A program made the position numbers and the translations under genes. Below are positions 1 through 6,430 of a DNA stretch of 7,270 nt, one piece after another; within the stretch, counting starts at the first letter, position 1; each line of letters begins with the position of its first letter. Under the pieces are notes generated by a model. That model was given only the letters and a program-made list of their open reading frames with translations, was not told the origin of the DNA and ran no database searches. The DNA lies in contig JAQWAN010000104.1 in assembly GCA_028707655.1 (NCBI GenBank), forward strand, positions 1 to 7,270. Reading direction: 5' to 3'. This stretch comes from Bacteroidaceae bacterium. Lineage in GTDB: Bacteria; Bacteroidota; Bacteroidia; Bacteroidales; Bacteroidaceae.

Positions 1-1
1 C

Positions 2-148
2 CAAATGTTTCCCTATAATGTTCCTGTGAAGAAGGTCTTTGTTGTGGAGAATGTCATCAGCGAGATACCCTCTTTTTCCTTTGTAAGTATGACGATATCC
101 AATTGTGTTATTAGTATTCGTAATCTTCCTATTAGTTGGAATAAATAA
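2..148 (+). CDS. C-terminal end of an unidentified protein (5' truncated by window edge)
   Basis: An open frame enters from the left edge and ends at TAA 146-148, giving 48 visible residues that finish in LPISWNK. The other two plus-strand frames contain stops here. The fragment is rich in Val, Ile, Ser and Phe, suggesting beta structure, but I recognise no family motif and cannot assign a function. The stop lies only 8 bases before the ATG of the next gene on the same strand, with no terminator or promoter box between them. The two are therefore probably co-transcribed, and this gene may belong to the same envelope-related process as the secreted protein downstream. The real start is outside the window. 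The short length visible keeps confidence moderate. Confidence 0.6.
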   Translation, partial: QMFPYNVPVKKVFVVENVISEIPSFSFVSMTISNCVISIRNLPISWNK

Positions 149-156
149 GATTCGTT

Positions 157-1458
157 ATGTATAAAAAAATAAGTATAATAGCCCTTTTTGTTTGTTGTTT
201 CCTTTCGGTAAATCTCTTTGCACAAACAAAAATAATCGATAAGAGTTCTCGTAAAATGCCTAAGTGGTGTAAGCTACAAGAAAAGGGCTTCTTGATGGTT
301 AATGTAAAGCAATCTACCCTACAAAAGGCGCAAGATGCAGCCATGGACCGTGTAAAAGAGATGATTGCGCAATCGGTGGCTCAAAATGTGATTAGCGACG
401 AGTTTAGTAAAGTATCCGAAACAACAGAAAAAGGAAAATCGGAAGTAGAGGATATCTATTTTTCTTTTACCAAGACCCATTCCGCTCGTTTACCCTTTTT
501 AAAAGGTATCTCTTTTGCTAATGCCACAGGTGTTTATTGGCAAAAGGTGAAGATTAAGAAGACAAAAGAGATATATTATAACTATTTCTTGCGCTATCCC
601 TATTCTTCATTAGATCAATCTAAACTGATAGATGAGTATACCTCGCTTGACAAAGAAAAAGAAGCCGAATTAGAAGCTATTGATGCACAACAATATCATA
701 TGGCGAAAGTATCTGACATAGCAGATGGTTTACGTCGTTTATCATCGCTTAAAGAGTTCTTCTTTGATTCGGTTAGAAAGAGTAAAGTATTATCGTTAGA
801 GAAAGCCTATCAGAAATTATATAGTATGATCTCGGTGTCTGGAGCCTTTGTTTCTCCCACCGAATATGTTTGTTTTTTGTCTTTAAATGGTTATCCTATT
901 CAGGCCGAACAACTACCACGTTTCACCTCTAACTGTGCTACAAAGATTGTTTTAAAGCAAGATAAAGCCGACTTACATGTTTCTTTCTCCACAGAAGATT
1001 GTTTACCAATGGAGGACAACCACATAACGTTAGACTTTAGAGTAGCCGGCAAAAAGATTTCGCATACTTTTTATGTAACGAGTGAGCAAGAAAGAGCACT
1101 TTATCTTTTACCAGAAGGAAATGTCTATATCTTTGCCGATTCAATAGCAGATACCACATTAACAGACATAACCATCAAGTTATCGGTAAACAACGTAAAT
1201 GCCTCCTCCTTTATCTTGAAGGGGATACAATTACGCTTGCCAGAACTAGTGGCTCCTATTGTTATGGAAGATGTAAATGCTCCATATACCGCTGGTGGTG
1301 TTATCTCCTTAAAATTTGCGGTAAAAGGAGAATGGTTGCGTACCGTTGGTGCTAAAAATGTATTGCCCTATGTAAAAGGATCGTTAGAAGTAATGGATCC
1401 AGCAACACAACGTACCAGTCGCGTCTTAATCAATCTACCTTACACCTTAAACTGGTAG
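157..1458 (+). CDS. secreted protein with LPP20-like N-terminal region, function unknown
   Basis: This 433-residue protein starts with a clear Sec signal peptide: basic MYKK, a hydrophobic core to about residue 20, and a likely cleavage after LFA, leaving Gln23 as the new N-terminus, a common pattern in Bacteroidota. The cysteines in the core do not form a lipobox, so a soluble periplasmic or surface protein is more likely than a lipoprotein. Residues 35-80 (a PKW motif, a short strand around GFLMVNV, then a long amphipathic helix rich in Ala, Lys and Gln) resemble the LPP20/FlgP-like fold; this is resemblance by eye, not a confirmed match. Residues 160-220 are charged and helical, and 230-433 look beta-rich with no visible active site. 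ATG 157 is the only reasonable start, because an in-frame TAA lies at 142-144. It follows the upstream gene by 8 bases, suggesting an operon. Real gene: very likely; family: tentative. Confidence 0.88.
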   Translation: MYKKISIIALFVCCFLSVNLFAQTKIIDKSSRKMPKWCKLQEKGFLMVNVKQSTLQKAQDAAMDRVKEMIAQSVAQNVISDEFSKVSETTEKGKSEVEDIYFSFTKTHSARLPFLKGISFANATGVYWQKVKIKKTKEIYYNYFLRYPYSSLDQSKLIDEYTSLDKEKEAELEAIDAQQYHMAKVSDIADGLRRLSSLKEFFFDSVRKSKVLSLEKAYQKLYSMISVSGAFVSPTEYVCFLSLNGYPIQAEQLPRFTSNCATKIVLKQDKADLHVSFSTEDCLPMEDNHITLDFRVAGKKISHTFYVTSEQERALYLLPEGNVYIFADSIADTTLTDITIKLSVNNVNASSFILKGIQLRLPELVAPIVMEDVNAPYTAGGVISLKFAVKGEWLRTVGAKNVLPYVKGSLEVMDPATQRTSRVLINLPYTLNW

Positions 1459-1491
1459 ATTCCTTTTCTCAGACCCGTATCTATCCTTTAC

Positions 1492-1554
1492 AATTTAGGT
1501 TTACAACAAGTGCATAATGGCGTTACCCTCCAGTGCTTGTTGTAAACCTAAATT
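1492..1554. repeat. 19-bp perfect inverted repeat (long hairpin) after the secreted-protein gene
   Basis: Bases 1492-1510 are exactly complementary to 1536-1554, with 25 unpaired or weakly paired bases between them. It begins 34 bases after the stop at 1458. No T-run follows the stem on the plus strand (the bases after it are CATTTAAAAAAAAAGG) or on the minus strand, so it is not a textbook intrinsic terminator. It may still define the 3' end of the upstream mRNA or insulate it from the gpmI promoter at 1577-1607. No clear target-site duplication flanks it. Confidence 0.8.
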
Positions 1555-1576
1555 CATTTAAAAAAAAAGGCTAAAG

Positions 1577-1607
1577 TTCATTATTCCTGCATTATTTTGT
1601 ACATTTG
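1577..1607 (+). promoter_or_regulatory. predicted Bacteroidota-type promoter of gpmI
   Basis: TACATTTG at 1600-1607 matches the -7 consensus TAnnTTTG. TTC at 1577-1579 stands 20 bases upstream, where the -33 TTG is expected, and differs from it at one base. Transcription would start near 1611, leaving a leader of roughly 30 A/T-rich bases before ATG 1643 with no Shine-Dalgarno sequence, which is normal in this phylum. Confidence 0.55.
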
Positions 1608-1642
1608 CAGGCAAATATAGTGGTAAATTAAAATAAATTGAT

Positions 1643-3157
1643 ATGAGTAAAAAAGCTCTTTTAATGATTCTCGATGGATGGGGAATTGGAAATAAAGATA
1701 AGGCAGATGTAATCTATAACACACCTACTCCCTATTGGGATTCTCTGTTAGCAAACTATCCAAATTCTAAACTTAAAGCTAGTGGTGAGAGTGTTGGTTT
1801 GCCAGATGGACAGATGGGTAACTCCGAGGTAGGTCACTTAAATATTGGTGCAGGGCGTGTTGTTTATCAAGACTTAGTAAAGATAAACAAAGCATGTGCC
1901 GATAATTCTATCCTAGAGAATAAAGAATTGATAGATGCTTTTACCTATGCCAAGAAATCGGGTAAAAAGGTACACTTTATGGGATTAGTATCCGATGGAG
2001 GTGTGCATAGCTCTTTGATTCATTTGTTCAAACTGTGTGATATTGCTGCTCAATATGCTATCGAAAATAGCTTTGTTCACTGTTTTATGGATGGTAGAGA
2101 TACCGACCCAAAAAGTGGTAAAGGCTTTTTAGAGCAATTATTGAACCATTGCAGTGGATCCAAAACAGAAGTTGCTTCCGTTATTGGACGTTACTATGCG
2201 ATGGATCGTGATAAGCGTTGGGACCGTGTAAAAGATGCCTACGATTTGTTAGTAGACGCTAAAGGCGAGGCTACCGACGATCTATTAGGTACTATCCAAA
2301 CCTCTTACGATGCTGGTGTAACCGATGAGTTTATTAAGCCAATTATAAACAGCCAGGTAGATGGACGTATTCAAGAGGGCGATGTTGTTATCTTCTTTAA
2401 CTACAGAAACGACCGTGCTAAAGAACTTACCGTAGTGCTTACGCAACAAGACATGCCAGAACAAGGAATGAAGACTGTTCCTAATCTGCACTATTTCTGT
2501 ATGACGCCTTATGATTCTTCTTTCAAAGGGGTACATGTTTTATTTGACAAGAAAAATGTGATGAACACGTTGGGAGAGTATCTAGCTGTTCAAAATAAAA
2601 CACAACTACATATTGCAGAGACAGAGAAATATGCTCATGTTACCTTCTTCTTTAACGGTGGTAGAGAAGCTCCATACGAAGCAGAAGAACGTATCCTTGT
2701 TCCTTCTCCAAAAGTAGCTACCTACGATTTGCAACCAGAGATGAGTGCTTATCAGGTAAAAGATCGTTTGGTGAATGCCATTGAATCTGAAAAATTCGAC
2801 TTTATTGTGGTGAACTATGCCAATGGCGATATGGTTGGTCATACCGGTATCTATGATGCTATACAAAAAGCGGTTGTTGCCGTAGACGATTGTCTAAAGG
2901 AAACCGTAGAAGCTGCTAAAGCTAATGGATACGAGGTCATCATCATTGCCGATCATGGTAATGCTGACAATGCTCTGAATGCAGATGGTTCTGCTAACAC
3001 AGCACACTCTTTAAATCCTGTTCCTTGTGTATATGTTACCGACAATAAACAAGCTACTATAGAAGATGGTATCTTGGCAGATGTTGCACCTTCTCTTCTT
3101 CGTATTATGGGGCTTGAAGCACCAGCGGAGATGACTGGTAAGGTATTACAGAAATAA
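1643..3157 (+). CDS. gpmI: 2,3-bisphosphoglycerate-independent phosphoglycerate mutase
   Basis: This cytoplasmic enzyme of glycolysis and gluconeogenesis interconverts 3- and 2-phosphoglycerate through a phosphoserine intermediate, using two Mn ions. At 504 residues it is near the usual family length of about 510. All expected active-site residues are visible by comparison with the Geobacillus enzyme: metal ligands Asp11, nucleophile Ser61 (in MGNSEVGHLN), Asp396 and His400 (in NGDMVGH), Asp437 and His438 (in ADHGNAD) and His455; substrate-binding His122, Arg152-Asp153 (in DGRDTDP), Arg183, Arg189, Arg255, Arg258 and Lys329. The alkaline-phosphatase-like domain (N-terminal part plus about 310-504) encloses the phosphotransferase domain. 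The start MSKKALLMILDGWG fits the family. The gene has its own predicted promoter at 1577-1607 and an intrinsic terminator just after the stop. Nothing is missing or unusual, and the identification is certain. Confidence 0.98.
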   Translation: MSKKALLMILDGWGIGNKDKADVIYNTPTPYWDSLLANYPNSKLKASGESVGLPDGQMGNSEVGHLNIGAGRVVYQDLVKINKACADNSILENKELIDAFTYAKKSGKKVHFMGLVSDGGVHSSLIHLFKLCDIAAQYAIENSFVHCFMDGRDTDPKSGKGFLEQLLNHCSGSKTEVASVIGRYYAMDRDKRWDRVKDAYDLLVDAKGEATDDLLGTIQTSYDAGVTDEFIKPIINSQVDGRIQEGDVVIFFNYRNDRAKELTVVLTQQDMPEQGMKTVPNLHYFCMTPYDSSFKGVHVLFDKKNVMNTLGEYLAVQNKTQLHIAETEKYAHVTFFFNGGREAPYEAEERILVPSPKVATYDLQPEMSAYQVKDRLVNAIESEKFDFIVVNYANGDMVGHTGIYDAIQKAVVAVDDCLKETVEAAKANGYEVIIIADHGNADNALNADGSANTAHSLNPVPCVYVTDNKQATIEDGILADVAPSLLRIMGLEAPAEMTGKVLQK

Positions 3158-3175
3158 ATAAGCTATTTTATATAT

Positions 3176-3212
3176 AGGGCGTTATAATCAGTCGATTATT
3201 ACGCCCTTTTTT
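3176..3212 (+). terminator. intrinsic terminator of gpmI
   Basis: AGGGCGT (3176-3182) pairs with ACGCCCT (3201-3207). After one T-T mismatch, six more inner pairs (3184-3189 with 3194-3199) close a 4-base loop. The lower stem runs straight into TTTTTT (3207-3212). It lies 18 bases after the gpmI stop and ends 12 bases before the next start codon. Confidence 0.88.
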
Positions 3213-3224
3213 ATCCAATAAGAA

Positions 3225-3806
3225 ATGATTCAGATTGATGACGTTGTAGTAAGCCTAGATATACTTCGTGAGTGTTTTTTATGCGACTTAAAGAGTTGCA
3301 AAGGTGAATGTTGTATTGAAGGGGATGCAGGTGCTCCCGTTGAGGAATCGGAGGTAGCAGAGCTAGAAGCTGTATTACCTTTGATAGAAGAAAATCTCTC
3401 TCCTGCCGCACGCGAGGTGATTCGTAAACAAGGTGTTGTTTATAGGGATGAAGATGGCGATTTAGTAACCTCTATTGTAAACAACAAAGACTGTGTCTTT
3501 ACCTGTTACGATGAGACGGGTTGTTGCTACTGTGCCATTGAAAAAGCCTATAAAGCAGGGCTGACTACCTTCTATAAACCTATCTCGTGTCATTTATATC
3601 CTATTCGAGTGGCTAATTTTCATACCTATAAGGCCCTTAATTACCATCGCTGGGATGTGTGTAAAGCAGCTGTGCTACTAGGAAAAAAGAATAACCTACC
3701 GGTTTACAAATTTCTAAAGGAGCCTTTAATTCGCCAGTTTGGCGAAGCTTGGTACAATGAATTAGTACTTGCTGCATCGGAGTTATCTGCACAGGGACTT
3801 CTGTAG
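3225..3806 (+). CDS. DUF3109-type cysteine-rich protein, probable metal or Fe-S binding
   Basis: This 193-residue cytoplasmic protein has no signal peptide or membrane segment. It carries twelve cysteines in an ordered pattern: Cys17, 20, 25, 29 and 30 (in ECFLCDLKSCKGECC), Cys90 and 94, Cys100, 101 and 103 (in GCCYCA), Cys122 (in SCHLYPIR) and Cys146. The ECC-EGDAGAP and ISCHLYPIR signatures and the length are those I associate with the DUF3109 family, which is widespread in Bacteroidota and distantly like the YkgJ zinc/iron-chelating proteins. Metal or Fe-S cluster binding is inferred from the cysteines; the biological role is unknown. ATG 3225 places the conserved Cys17 at the expected distance from the N-terminus. 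The gene starts just downstream of the gpmI terminator and no TAnnTTTG box precedes it, so it may depend on read-through from gpmI. It converges on gyrB across a 401-base gap. Confidence 0.88.
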   Translation: MIQIDDVVVSLDILRECFLCDLKSCKGECCIEGDAGAPVEESEVAELEAVLPLIEENLSPAAREVIRKQGVVYRDEDGDLVTSIVNNKDCVFTCYDETGCCYCAIEKAYKAGLTTFYKPISCHLYPIRVANFHTYKALNYHRWDVCKAAVLLGKKNNLPVYKFLKEPLIRQFGEAWYNELVLAASELSAQGLL

Positions 3807-3832
3807 TGCGTGTTGCTTTTTTTGCCTTTTCA

Positions 3833-3893
3833 AAATACAGCTGCTTTTTTATTCAACAGGTGCTGTATTTCTTGCCAAATATAGCTGTTTTTA
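3833..3893 (+). promoter_or_regulatory. competing hairpins with terminator-like end, after the DUF3109-type gene
   Basis: AAATACAGC (3833-3841) can pair perfectly with GCTGTATTT (3862-3870). The same right arm can instead pair with AAATATAGC (3877-3885) across a 6-base loop, with one G-U pair, and this second hairpin is followed by TGTTTTTA (3886-3893), as in an intrinsic terminator. The first and third segments are also near-direct repeats: 14 of 17 bases agree between 3833-3849 and 3877-3893. The simplest role is to terminate the gene ending at 3806. A switch-like function is only a possibility. Confidence 0.45.
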
Positions 3894-3911
3894 CAAACAA
3901 ATAAAGCAGTA

Positions 3912-3947
3912 ATTTGGGGTAAAAGATACCTTTATTTTTACCCAAAT
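3912..3947. repeat. inverted repeat, 12-bp stem with one bulged G
   Basis: ATTTGGGGTAAAA (3912-3924) pairs with TTTTACCCAAAT (3936-3947), leaving one G of the left arm unpaired, with an 11-base loop. A run of seven T (3958-3964) comes 10 bases after the stem, too far for a classic terminator. The left arm start ATTTGG (3912-3917) is also complementary to CCAAAT at 3875-3880, so it can compete with the hairpin next door. Confidence 0.55.
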
Positions 3948-4143
3948 ACTACCTCCGTTTTTTTATAGCCATTATTCCTCTTATTGCATAAATAGATAGG
4001 ATTGTTTTAAGTTCCTCTTTTAAAGCTCTTACAGCGCCAGAACAGCATGCATTAGTATAACAAGAGTAGTCCTAAAATAGGTAGAGGACTAAACTAAAAA
4101 GCATCTCGTTGTAGTTGTAAGACTCAAGAGTTGAAGAGCGTAT

Positions 4144-4184
4144 ACAAAAAGAGAGTGCATCACAATGATGCACTCTCTTTTTGT
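4144..4184. terminator. strong bidirectional terminator between the DUF3109-type gene and gyrB
   Basis: Bases 4144-4162 are fully complementary to 4166-4184, a 19-bp stem with a 3-base loop. The outer five A/T pairs at 4146-4150 and 4178-4182 supply a T-run in both directions, continued on the plus strand by TTTT at 4184-4187. On the minus strand it begins 23 bases beyond the gyrB stop, so it is the gyrB terminator. On the plus strand it stops anything transcribed from 3807-4143 from running antisense into gyrB. Confidence 0.92.
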
Positions 4185-4207
4185 TTTATCGGTAAGAAGA
4201 CTATTGC

Positions 4208-6169
4208 TTATGCATCAATATTAGCATAAGATGCGTTCTTTTCAATAAAGGCACGTCTAGGCGCTACTTCATCTCCCATAAGCATGGAGAATATATAATC
4301 AGCCTCTGCCGCACTTTCTATGGTTATTTGTTTTAATAAACGTTGTTCAGGGTCCATGGTAGTTGTCCACAACTGTCCTGGGTTCATCTCACCCAAACCT
4401 TTATAGCGTTGTGTATGTACTGCACTCTCTTTTCCCTCAGCATACTTTTGTAAGAATGTTATTCTGTCCTCTTCGGTATAGCAATATTCTTTAATTTTAC
4501 CCTTGGAGCAAAGGTATAAAGGAGGATTGGCTATGTAGAGGTGACCAGCTTGAATAATTTGAGGCATATAGCGATAGAAGAGTGTCATGATAAGGGTGTC
4601 GATATGCGATCCATCGACATCGGCATCGGTCATGATTACAATCTTGTGATATCTAAGTTTTTCGATATTCGCCTCTTTGCTATCTTCGCCAATGCCAAAA
4701 CGTACGCCTAGTGCTTGGATAATATTGTTTACCTCATCACTCTCAAAGGCTTTGTGCCACATGGCTTTTTCCACATTCAGAATCTTACCACGTAAAGGTA
4801 AAATAGCTTGGAACTCTCTGCTTCGGCCCTGTTTAGCCGATCCACCAGCCGAGTCACCCTCGACAAGGAACAATTCGCATTTTAATGGGTCTTTGTTAGA
4901 GCAGTCGGCAAGTTTACCAGGTAGTCCGCCACCTCCCATAGGGCTCTTGCGTTGTACCGATTCTCTCGCTTTTCTAGCAGCCACACGAGCGGTTGCTGCT
5001 AAAACAACTTTATCTACAATTACCTTAGCCTCTTTTGGATGCTCCTCTAAATAATTATTTAGAGCCTCTCCAACCGCTTGGTCTACAGCTCCCATTACCT
5101 CGCTATTACCTAGCTTCGTCTTGGTTTGTCCTTCAAATTGTGGCTCGGATACCTTAATAGAGATAACGGCCGTTAAACCCTCTCTAAAGTCTTCACCAGT
5201 AATCTCTACTTTTGCTTTCTCTAGTGCTTTGCTGTCATCTGCATATTTTTTCAATGTACGTGTTAAAGCACGTCTAAATCCAGCCAAATGGGTACCACCC
5301 TCTATGGTGTTGATATTGTTCACATAGGAGTGGATATTCTCATTGTAGGTGGTATTATACATAATAGCCACCTCTATAGGGAATCCCTGTTTTTCTGTGT
5401 TTAGGTAGATCACATCGTCTACTAAGCTTTCTCGAGATGAATCGAGGAAGCGAACAAACTCTTTCAATCCTTCATTAGAAAAGAACACCTCTTTTAAGAA
5501 GTTTCCCTCTTCATCTTTTTTACGTTTGTCCGTTAGGGTAATTGTGATACCTGCGTTTAGGTAGGCCAACTCGCGTAAACGAGTCTGTAAGATATTATAT
5601 TTATATTCGTGTACGGTAAAGACTGTGTCATCGGGCCAAAAAGTAACTTTTGTTCCTGTGATATCTGTTTTACCTAGTTCTTTAACACTATAAAGGGGTT
5701 TACCCTTTGCGTATTCTTGTTGGTAAATAATACCATCTCTAAATACTTGGATCTCTAAATGGCTAGATAGTGCATTCACACACGATACACCAACACCATG
5801 TAATCCACCGGATACTTTATACGATCCTTTGTCAAACTTACCACCTGCATGAAGAACAGTCATTACAACCTCTAAAGCAGATCGTTTTTCTTTTTCGTGC
5901 CAATCAACAGGAATACCACGTCCATTATCTTGAACAGTTATCGAATTATCTTCATTGATAGTAACTTCGATATGAGAACAATATCCTGCCAAGGCCTCGT
6001 CGATGGAGTTATCTACAACTTCGTATACAAGGTGGTGTAGTCCTTTTTCGCTAATATCACCAATGTACATTGCAGGACGTTTTCTTACTGCTTCTAGTCC
6101 CTCTAATACCTGGATACTATTCGCTGAATAGTCTCCCTCATTATTATTTAAAATTTGTTCTTCGGTCAT
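4208..6169 (-). CDS. gyrB: DNA gyrase subunit B
   Basis: This is the ATPase and TOPRIM subunit of DNA gyrase, which with GyrA introduces negative supercoils into DNA. The 653-residue protein has the short C-terminal half usual in Bacteroidota, lacking the long insert of the E. coli protein. The GHKL ATPase domain (about 15-230) shows Glu50 and Asn54 (in YEVVDNSIDEA), Asp81 and Arg84 (in DNGRGIP) and the glycine-rich lid (SGGLHGVGVSCVNALS, from 120). The transducer domain (about 235-400) has Gln348 and Lys350 in QTKTKLGN. The TOPRIM domain shows Glu437 (in EGDSAGG) and Asp515 and Asp517 (in TDADVDGSH), and the C-terminal block has QRYKGLGEMN. Position 460, equivalent to E. coli Lys447, is Arg. 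The N-terminus and the EGDSAGG/PLRGKILNVEKA block fit Bacteroides-type GyrB rather than ParE. The start ATG is complementary to CAT 6167-6169. The gene lies downstream of tRNA-Glu and rpsT on the same strand but probably has its own promoter. Confidence 0.98.
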   Translation of the reverse strand: MTEEQILNNNEGDYSANSIQVLEGLEAVRKRPAMYIGDISEKGLHHLVYEVVDNSIDEALAGYCSHIEVTINEDNSITVQDNGRGIPVDWHEKEKRSALEVVMTVLHAGGKFDKGSYKVSGGLHGVGVSCVNALSSHLEIQVFRDGIIYQQEYAKGKPLYSVKELGKTDITGTKVTFWPDDTVFTVHEYKYNILQTRLRELAYLNAGITITLTDKRKKDEEGNFLKEVFFSNEGLKEFVRFLDSSRESLVDDVIYLNTEKQGFPIEVAIMYNTTYNENIHSYVNNINTIEGGTHLAGFRRALTRTLKKYADDSKALEKAKVEITGEDFREGLTAVISIKVSEPQFEGQTKTKLGNSEVMGAVDQAVGEALNNYLEEHPKEAKVIVDKVVLAATARVAARKARESVQRKSPMGGGGLPGKLADCSNKDPLKCELFLVEGDSAGGSAKQGRSREFQAILPLRGKILNVEKAMWHKAFESDEVNNIIQALGVRFGIGEDSKEANIEKLRYHKIVIMTDADVDGSHIDTLIMTLFYRYMPQIIQAGHLYIANPPLYLCSKGKIKEYCYTEEDRITFLQKYAEGKESAVHTQRYKGLGEMNPGQLWTTTMDPEQRLLKQITIESAAEADYIFSMLMGDEVAPRRAFIEKNASYANIDA

Positions 6170-6238
6170 TCTATTTTTTCTCTATTGACTTAATTGTTAG
6201 CTAGTTATATAGAAATTCTTTACGAGCTCTACACAAAA

Positions 6239-6246
6239 CAAAAATA
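6239..6246 (-). promoter_or_regulatory. possible -7 box of a gyrB promoter
   Basis: On the minus strand 6246-6239 reads TATTTTTG, matching TAnnTTTG. No TTG is found 19-21 bases upstream, so only half of the promoter consensus is present. Transcription would start near 6235 and give a leader of about 65 bases before the gyrB ATG. The surrounding A/T-rich tracts could produce such a box by chance. Confidence 0.38.
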
Positions 6247-6374
6247 CAAAAAAATAGTGGGTTTTGTTCTATTTTTCCAGCAGTTTTTCTACCTGTTTAG
6301 ATAATTTACGTATTGGTTAAGATGTTTTGTTCTTTGTAGGATGAATAGGTGCTGTTTTTTGTACATACCAAGAA

Positions 6375-6398
6375 AGGCTAGATTATATAATCTAGCCT
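6375..6398 (-). terminator. 24-base perfect palindrome, probable terminator of rpsT
   Basis: AGGCTAGATTAT (6375-6386) is followed directly by its exact reverse complement (6387-6398). It starts 32 bases beyond the rpsT stop in the direction of transcription. The bases after the stem on the minus strand read TTCTTGG, a poor T-run, so termination may be partial and some transcripts could continue into gyrB. A perfectly symmetrical site could also be bound by a dimeric protein, but the position after rpsT makes a terminator more likely. Confidence 0.65.
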
Positions 6399-6430
6399 AC
6401 CTGTTATAATGAAAATCTTAAAACCTGTTC

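Larger units (their letters stand above)
3807..4207. other. 401-base intergenic stretch with several hairpins and no convincing gene
   Basis: No credible protein frame of useful length begins with a normal start codon on either strand. Three hairpin zones are visible: overlapping alternatives at 3833-3885, a bulged 12-bp stem at 3912-3947, and the strong bidirectional terminator at 4144-4184. The part between 3948 and 4143 has only small possible stems, such as AGTCCT/AGGACT around 4068-4090. I find no good Bacteroidota promoter box inside it on either strand. It could be long 3' untranslated sequence of the DUF3109-type gene, an untranslated RNA ending at 4184, or decayed sequence. Confidence 0.7.

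Noticed and set aside
13..344. Two minus-strand 70-codon frames opposite the first two genes
   Set aside because: They overlap the signal-peptide region of the secreted protein and the upstream partial gene, and their sequences resemble no protein family.
1492..1554. Insertion-sequence or MITE call for the 19-bp inverted repeat
   Set aside because: There is no target-site duplication, no transposase remnant, and only one copy in the window; it remains a plain inverted repeat until more copies are seen.
2285..2866. Minus-strand frames of 83 and 86 codons opposite gpmI
   Set aside because: They are contained in gpmI, whose every active-site motif is intact on the plus strand.
4072..4074. Reading the internal TAG of the minus-strand frame as pyrrolysine or a recoded codon
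   Set aside because: Nothing else in the window suggests amber recoding, and the frame itself may not be a gene; decay or chance is far simpler.
3807..4190. 6S (Bacteroidales-1) RNA in the intergenic stretch
   Set aside because: I cannot see a long closing stem with a central bubble, there is no promoter box at a suitable distance, and that RNA is usually found near the ribosomal protein L20 gene rather than gyrB.
4677..5958. Plus-strand frames of 62 to 125 codons opposite gyrB
   Set aside because: They lie entirely inside the certain gyrB coding region on the other strand and have no family-like features; they are shadows of its codon structure.
4208..6169. Topoisomerase IV subunit ParE instead of GyrB
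   Set aside because: The N-terminal region, the EGDSAGG to PLRGKILNVEKA block and the C-terminal end closely follow Bacteroides-type GyrB as I know it.
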